Shown here in pieces: positions 16,248 to 20,695 of a stretch of DNA of 20,695 bases (the stretch's first letter is position 1; the number at the start of each line of letters is the position of its first letter). Under the pieces are notes generated by a model. That model worked only from the letters and a program-made list of their open reading frames with translations. It made no database searches and was not told the DNA's origin. The position numbers and the translations under genes were made by a program. The DNA comes from Calditrichia bacterium (lineage in GTDB: Bacteria > Calditrichota > Calditrichia > Calditrichales > Calditrichaceae), in assembly GCA_027039465.1 (NCBI GenBank), contig JALWEA010000625.1, positions 1-20,695 on the forward strand, given 5' to 3'.

Positions 16248-17609
16248 TTATGCATCGCGGCTCATTTTTTCGATGCCGTATTTTTTCATCTTTTTAAACA
16301 AGGTGGTGCGCTCGATGCCAAGTAGTTTTGCGGTTTTATTGAGTTTCCCCCCGGTGGCGGCCAGTGTATTAACAATGTGCTCTTTTTCCGTCAGAGCAAC
16401 CCTGTCTTTGAGCAGCATGGATTTTAGCAATTGCGATTGCATTTCCGGATTTAGTCCTAGGGCCAATTCAACATTTTCGGCGGGAACTATGCTTTGCCGA
16501 CACAGAACGGCTATTTTGTGCACCACATTCTGCAGCTCACGTACATTGCCCGGCCAATCGTAATCGTGCAAAAGCTGCATGGCTTGCGGTGAAAACCCCA
16601 ACAATTTTTTGTTGTAAGTTTGCGCAAATTTTTTCAGAAAATAATCGGCCAACAGTTTAATATCGCTTTTACGCTTACGTAACGGCGGAAGGTGTATCTC
16701 GACCATGTTAATACGATGGTACAAGTCTTCCCGAAATCTGCCATCTTCAATCATTTGGCGCAGGTTTTTATTGGTAGCCGAAATGACCCGCACATCCACT
16801 TCGATGGTTTTATTACTACCGATTTTCTGAATTTGTCCGTCTTCCAAAACGCGTAACAATTTGGCTTGCAAACGCATATCCATATCGCCGATTTCATCAA
16901 GGAATAATGTACCGCCGTTGGCGATTTCAAACTTACCCGTGTGATCGCTAATGGCGCCGGAGAAACTCCCTTTGGCATGCCCGAATAATTCGCTTTCCAT
17001 CAGTTCGGAAGGAATGGACGCACAGTTAATGGTTTCGAATCTGCGCCCGTTACGTTTGCTGTTATGGTGCAAAGCGCGCGCTACCAACTCCTTGCCGGTT
17101 CCCGTTTCTCCGGTAATCAAAATTTTCAAATCCGTATCGGCAAATCGGGCAATGGATTGCAAAACTTTTCGGAATTCGGGACTATTGCCGATCATGGTGT
17201 AATTTTCCGATAATTGCTGCAATAAGACATTTTTTTCGTTGGCTAAATTTTTTCTCTCAATGGCTTTGCGGATGGTCAGCAATAATCGTTTGGTTTCAAT
17301 AGGTTTTTCCAAAAAATCATAAGCGCCTTGATGAATGGCGTCAACCGCAATGGAAATGGTGCTTTCGCCGGAAATCATAATCACCGGTAGCAACGGATGC
17401 GCTTTGGCAATTTGCTGCAGCAAATCCAAACCGTTCATGCCTGGCATGGCCACATCAAGCAAAACGCAATCAAAATGCTTTTCGTTTAACACCTTCATAG
17501 TTTTTAACGGATTTAACAAAGGCACGGCTTCATATTTATTATATTCCAGGGTATTCTTAAGGGCCATTAAAAAAGCCTGATCATTATCGATAATCAAAAT
17601 ACGATTCAT
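16248..17609 (-). CDS. NtrC-family sigma-54-dependent response regulator
   Basis: 453 aa. Residues 1-120 form a receiver with the acidic pair near Asp8/Asp10, phospho-acceptor Asp52 (LLDVAMPG), Ser80 and Lys102 (FLEKP). The central AAA+ domain (about 137-385) has Walker A GETGTGKE (167-174), the sigma-54-contacting loop GSFSGA (214-219, a conservative variant of GAFTGA), Walker B TLFLDEIGD (234-242), and RFREDLYHRI for the arginine finger. A C-terminal Fis-type helix-turn-helix (about 408-446: NKTAKLLGIERTTLFKKMKKYGI) binds DNA. The protein should open sigma-54 promoter complexes after phosphorylation. Its ATG overlaps the kinase stop as ATGA, with a GGGGAG site inside the kinase end, so the two are translationally coupled. 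Local targets might include the sites at 805 and 7581 (inference). Confidence 0.95.
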   Translation of the reverse strand: MNRILIIDNDQAFLMALKNTLEYNKYEAVPLLNPLKTMKVLNEKHFDCVLLDVAMPGMNGLDLLQQIAKAHPLLPVIMISGESTISIAVDAIHQGAYDFLEKPIETKRLLLTIRKAIERKNLANEKNVLLQQLSENYTMIGNSPEFRKVLQSIARFADTDLKILITGETGTGKELVARALHHNSKRNGRRFETINCASIPSELMESELFGHAKGSFSGAISDHTGKFEIANGGTLFLDEIGDMDMRLQAKLLRVLEDGQIQKIGSNKTIEVDVRVISATNKNLRQMIEDGRFREDLYHRINMVEIHLPPLRKRKSDIKLLADYFLKKFAQTYNKKLLGFSPQAMQLLHDYDWPGNVRELQNVVHKIAVLCRQSIVPAENVELALGLNPEMQSQLLKSMLLKDRVALTEKEHIVNTLAATGGKLNKTAKLLGIERTTLFKKMKKYGIEKMSRDA

Positions 17610-20071
17610 AGCACTCCCCTTTTGGCCGGTAGGACAATGCGGAAGACCGCACCGAATTGTTCTTTTGAAATCACTTCCACGCTCCCGCCATGATCGTTGA
17701 TAATCTTTTTGGCAATGGCCAGCCCCATACCCGTACCGTCCATCTTAGTCGAAAAGAACGGCTCGAAAATTCGATCTTTTACGTTTTCCGGAATGCCGGG
17801 ACCGTTATCGGCGATCTCAATTTCCAGTTCGTTTTGAAAATGATATTCCAAATTTTGTGCCAGAACCGAGGAAATTAAAATTTTGCCGTTTCCTTTAAGG
17901 GCATCGATGCTGTTTTCGATGAATATCTGCAAGGCCATTTCCAACTGTTTTGGATCGGCCATCAGACTATGCTCTTCTTGCTCAAGATTGAGTTCGATTT
18001 CCAGGTGTTCGTTTAAATAAGGCGCAAAATGAAACAAAATATTTTGTAAGATATCAGTTAATTGTACCGGCTGCAGATCCGGCTCTTCAAGGTTGGTGAA
18101 TTTAAGAAAATTCTTAGTCATCTCCTGGATGCGTTTAATTTCCGAAATGGTCATCTGAAAATCATCTTTGGTTTTTTCGATGGCAGCAGGCGCAGAATCC
18201 TGAATCTTTTGTTGAATCCGTTCGATATTCAATAAAACCGCACCCAGCGGCGTTTTAATATCATGGGCCATTTTGCGCACCGTACGGCTCCATGTTTGCT
18301 GGCGGTCGGAAAGAACGGGTTTTGTAAAATCTTTAATGCGGATCAAATAGGCATAGACGAAGCCGAAATGCGTTTTAAAAGGCGTAACACCGATTTCACC
18401 CGTAATGTCCGTATTACCCTTGTTGACCACAAAGTCTTTTTGCACAACATCTTTGGTTTTAAAACTTTCATCTATGCAAGCCAAAAGCTCAGAATAGCCT
18501 CGGAAAACCTTTCGGTAATGTACTTTGCCTTTCTTCGGTTCTTTGATATTTAATAGGTAACGACAACGATCATTCGAATAAATTATGCGACCGTTTGGTT
18601 TTAGCAGAATAATAGCATCCGATGTTTGCCGAATATTAGTTTTAAAATAATTAAAGAAGATTAAACTGTTCATCAAAGCACTGTTTCCTATTTTCAATAT
18701 TGCGAAAAAAATGAAAAAGAATACTATTGATAAATAGGGCAACCATTGATAAAACGGATTTTTTACGATCTTGAACGTATAGAAATAATTCGGAGTATTA
18801 ATGCCTATTTCCGGAATTAGTCCTGCACCACGATAGCGAACAGACATTTCACCCATTTCATCAAATTTACAAAGCAAATTTAAATCCTGATCATATATTT
18901 GAGTCCCATCAATTGAATTTAGAATGAGATCGGGTTTCCCATCCAGATTCATATCAACGGCCATTCTAATCATCTGTTGCTTGTATTGGGTTTTTATTTT
19001 TTTTACGATATCAAATTTTAAATTCATCTTTACTAACAGGCCAGGACCTATTTTAGTTGTCAGGTAAAGGTATTGTTTATTGCCATCATTTATTTTTATA
19101 AAATAATAATTATAGGGCCGCTTAAAATCTACGGTAGGTTTAATATGACCTTCGCTATTAATTAAGAACATATTAAACGGATGCTTGGCGAACTGCGGTG
19201 CAAAATCATAATTGGAAACCAATAGGTTACGATTTTCATTGATCTGTACAGGCATAATATCGATACCCGAAGGGAAATGGCCAAACGATAAGGGCGGCAT
19301 TTTCAATTTAAAATTCTGATCCAGAATAAAAATCCGACTTCTCCAATCATTGAAGGGTAAATTTTTATCCGTATTTCCCGTAGCCCTGCATCCCAAAATA
19401 ATTTCATCCGAACCGTCCCCATCCAAATCATACGCGAGAAATTTTGTTTTGTTAGCAGCGTTTTCAAACCGTTGCACGATCTTTTTATTCTTGATATCAA
19501 AAGCATATAAACCGCGGGGATGAGAAGCTAATCCGGCATGAACAATAAACAGTAGTTCGGGATTAAAATCCCGATGTAAATCATAAATAATAGCTTCAGG
19601 TATAATAAAACTTGAATGAGGATAGGGAATATGCATTATAAAATAGCGTCTGAGAATCGTTTTGGTTTGGTTAATATCATAACCGTATAAAAAAAGCGAA
19701 TCCTTGTGAACCGTAAATACAAAACAATCATCATAACCATCCTGGGTATAATCGCCGAAGAACACCCAAGACGGAATAACTCTTTCATTTAAATTAAACT
19801 GATCAATGACCGATCCGTCAAATGTTTCAAATAGAATATAATGCATTCCCAATTGGGGATTATTTTTTACTTCATAAGATTCGGAAAAGCCATCGCCGTT
19901 AAAATCCCTGAAGAATTTTTTGTACTTAGATGCCGTTTGTTCTTTATCTATCATCTCACTGTTTAATGGCGTCAGATGTTTATAAAGATACAACGTTAAG
20001 AAAACAGAAAGTAATAAAGCCACAACTGCCATAATTGTGGAAAACGAGAATAGACGTGATTTTAAATCCAT
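17606..20071 (-). CDS. Membrane histidine kinase with FG-GAP/VCBS-like periplasmic sensor and PAS domain
   Basis: 821 aa; ATG at 20071, with only a weak ribosome-binding site visible. A transmembrane helix at about 8-30 and a second at about 443-461 bracket a periplasmic domain of about 410 residues. That domain repeats acidic calcium-loop motifs: DFNGDGFSE (56-64), DYTQDGYDD (107-115), the weaker DLHRDFNPE (164-172), DLDGDGSDE (215-223) and DMNLDGKPD (373-381). This fits an FG-GAP/VCBS-type propeller. A PAS-like domain follows (about 480-582, AIILLKPNGRIIYSNDRC). HisKA has His603 in MAHDIKTPLG. HATPase has the N box IENSIDAL (Asn720), DNGPGI (755-760), FEPFFSTK and GTGMGLAIAKK (779-789). It should phosphorylate the coupled downstream regulator. 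The ligand is unknown; a polysaccharide or other surface signal is inference. The N-terminal region is more AT-rich than the kinase core. Confidence 0.92.
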   Translation of the reverse strand: MDLKSRLFSFSTIMAVVALLLSVFLTLYLYKHLTPLNSEMIDKEQTASKYKKFFRDFNGDGFSESYEVKNNPQLGMHYILFETFDGSVIDQFNLNERVIPSWVFFGDYTQDGYDDCFVFTVHKDSLFLYGYDINQTKTILRRYFIMHIPYPHSSFIIPEAIIYDLHRDFNPELLFIVHAGLASHPRGLYAFDIKNKKIVQRFENAANKTKFLAYDLDGDGSDEIILGCRATGNTDKNLPFNDWRSRIFILDQNFKLKMPPLSFGHFPSGIDIMPVQINENRNLLVSNYDFAPQFAKHPFNMFLINSEGHIKPTVDFKRPYNYYFIKINDGNKQYLYLTTKIGPGLLVKMNLKFDIVKKIKTQYKQQMIRMAVDMNLDGKPDLILNSIDGTQIYDQDLNLLCKFDEMGEMSVRYRGAGLIPEIGINTPNYFYTFKIVKNPFYQWLPYLSIVFFFIFFAILKIGNSALMNSLIFFNYFKTNIRQTSDAIILLKPNGRIIYSNDRCRYLLNIKEPKKGKVHYRKVFRGYSELLACIDESFKTKDVVQKDFVVNKGNTDITGEIGVTPFKTHFGFVYAYLIRIKDFTKPVLSDRQQTWSRTVRKMAHDIKTPLGAVLLNIERIQQKIQDSAPAAIEKTKDDFQMTISEIKRIQEMTKNFLKFTNLEEPDLQPVQLTDILQNILFHFAPYLNEHLEIELNLEQEEHSLMADPKQLEMALQIFIENSIDALKGNGKILISSVLAQNLEYHFQNELEIEIADNGPGIPENVKDRIFEPFFSTKMDGTGMGLAIAKKIINDHGGSVEVISKEQFGAVFRIVLPAKRGVL

Positions 20072-20695
20072 AGCAACACCAAACAGACGTAAATTTAACG
20101 AAATTAGAAAAAAAGATATGACGAATTACCATCCATGGTAAGAGAGTAAACAGATTGCCCGTACTCTATTTTATCCTGAAAAATAAAAATCTATTTTTAA
20201 TGAATATCGCTCAATAACCTATTGTTTACCAAAGGCAAACGTAATGTATTGAGTGGATTATTTGCTATGGATTTGTTTGAGGTGAAATATGCACATTTTG
20301 TAATATAATTTCAAATAATTTTAGAAATGCCGTACAAAAAATATTGAAATATTTCAACGAAAATTTTAGGAAATGTTGAAAAAGATCAACAAAAAATAAT
20401 AAATATAAAAAGAAGCTAACCTTTATTCTTTGGAAGGAAAATAAAAAAATATATTTATGGCATTCCCCTTTAATTTTGGTTCAAAAATCGAAATAAAAAA
20501 ATTTGTTCAAAAACATAAAATTTGTAAAAAATTCTAAACAAACTTTCAAAATAGGGCTTATCATTAATTAAATAATAAAAACACTAATAGGCTCAATATT
20601 ATCGATTAATATCCAAGCCCTTTTAAAAATGGAATGCAAAAGATGTCCCGATTATTACTCGTTGATTTTGTTGCTTTTTGTTTCTCAAAGTAACT
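20072..20695. other. AT-rich non-coding region upstream of the two-component operon
   Basis: About 620 nt with no convincing gene. It should contain the kinase promoter. Two dyads stand out: a perfect 14-bp palindrome TTGAAATATTTCAA (20344-20357) and TGTTGA/TCAACA with a 6-nt spacer (20374-20391). They are 17 nt apart and share TTGA/TCAA half-sites, so they could be operators, but strong A/T bias makes short palindromes common. No sigma-54-like site facing the kinase was found. At the right edge both strands have short open frames that run out of the window (+ from an ATG at 20629, - ending with a stop at 20606), too short to judge. Confidence 0.4.

Noticed and set aside
20606..20695. Minus-strand open frame running in from the right edge and ending at a TAA
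   Set aside because: About 29 codons, rich in Lys and Asn, no recognisable motif; could be chance in AT-rich DNA.
20629..20695. Plus-strand ATG frame at the right edge with a hydrophobic stretch resembling a signal peptide
   Set aside because: No ribosome-binding site and cut by the window edge after about 22 codons, so it cannot be judged.

Overview
The window looks like chromosomal DNA of a Gram-negative bacterium of the Fibrobacteres-Chlorobi-Bacteroidetes (FCB) superphylum. Calditrichota, Ignavibacteria or KSB1-like lineages are the best guess. The main evidence is that six consecutive secreted proteins end in the same roughly 75-90 residue C-terminal module. It opens with an (N/A)(Y/F)PNPFN-type motif, continues with an (L/I)xxY(D/N)xLGxxV strand and closes with SGxYxxxL...KKxxLxx. 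This is the type A sorting signal of the Por (type IX) secretion system. The phylum assignment is inference, because the window has no marker gene.

Layout, left to right. Positions 1-443 hold the 3' part of a [2Fe-2S] subunit of a xanthine dehydrogenase/CO dehydrogenase-like enzyme, unrelated to what follows. A non-coding stretch (444-923) contains palindromes and a sigma-54-like -24/-12 site. Next come a small outer-membrane beta-barrel protein (924-1742) and, 18 nt later, a large beta-propeller-like sorting-domain protein (1761-4406). A palindromic intergenic repeat (4479-4540) separates these from an 11-copy Asp-box protein with a sorting domain (4752-7115). A 720-nt gap follows, with a terminator-like hairpin, a second sigma-54-like site that matches the first, and a structured leader. 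This leads into four sorting-domain genes on the + strand: a parallel beta-helix carbohydrate-active protein (7836-9728), a GHL15-like glycosidase (9741-11252), a clan GH-A-like glycosidase with a visible Glu pair (11377-13008), and a penicillin-acylase-type Ntn hydrolase (13055-15436).

On the opposite strand lie a small UPF0158 protein (15493-15918), a cluster of degenerate palindromes (15967-16137), and a translationally coupled two-component operon. The operon consists of an 821-aa membrane histidine kinase, whose predicted periplasmic sensor carries FG-GAP/VCBS-like DxDxDG calcium-site motifs, and an NtrC-family sigma-54 activator (20071 down to 16248). The last 620 nt hold no convincing gene.

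How the parts may work together (inference): the + strand genes look like a surface or secreted toolkit for binding and breaking down glycans and amides, exported by type IX secretion. The adjacent kinase could sense an extracytoplasmic ligand and drive the sigma-54 activator. The only two sigma-54-like sites found lie upstream of the two main cargo blocks. That suggests a locally controlled regulon of type IX cargo, the most interesting hypothesis from this window. No type IX secretion machinery gene, SusC/SusD pair, tRNA, rRNA, CRISPR array or transposase gene was seen.
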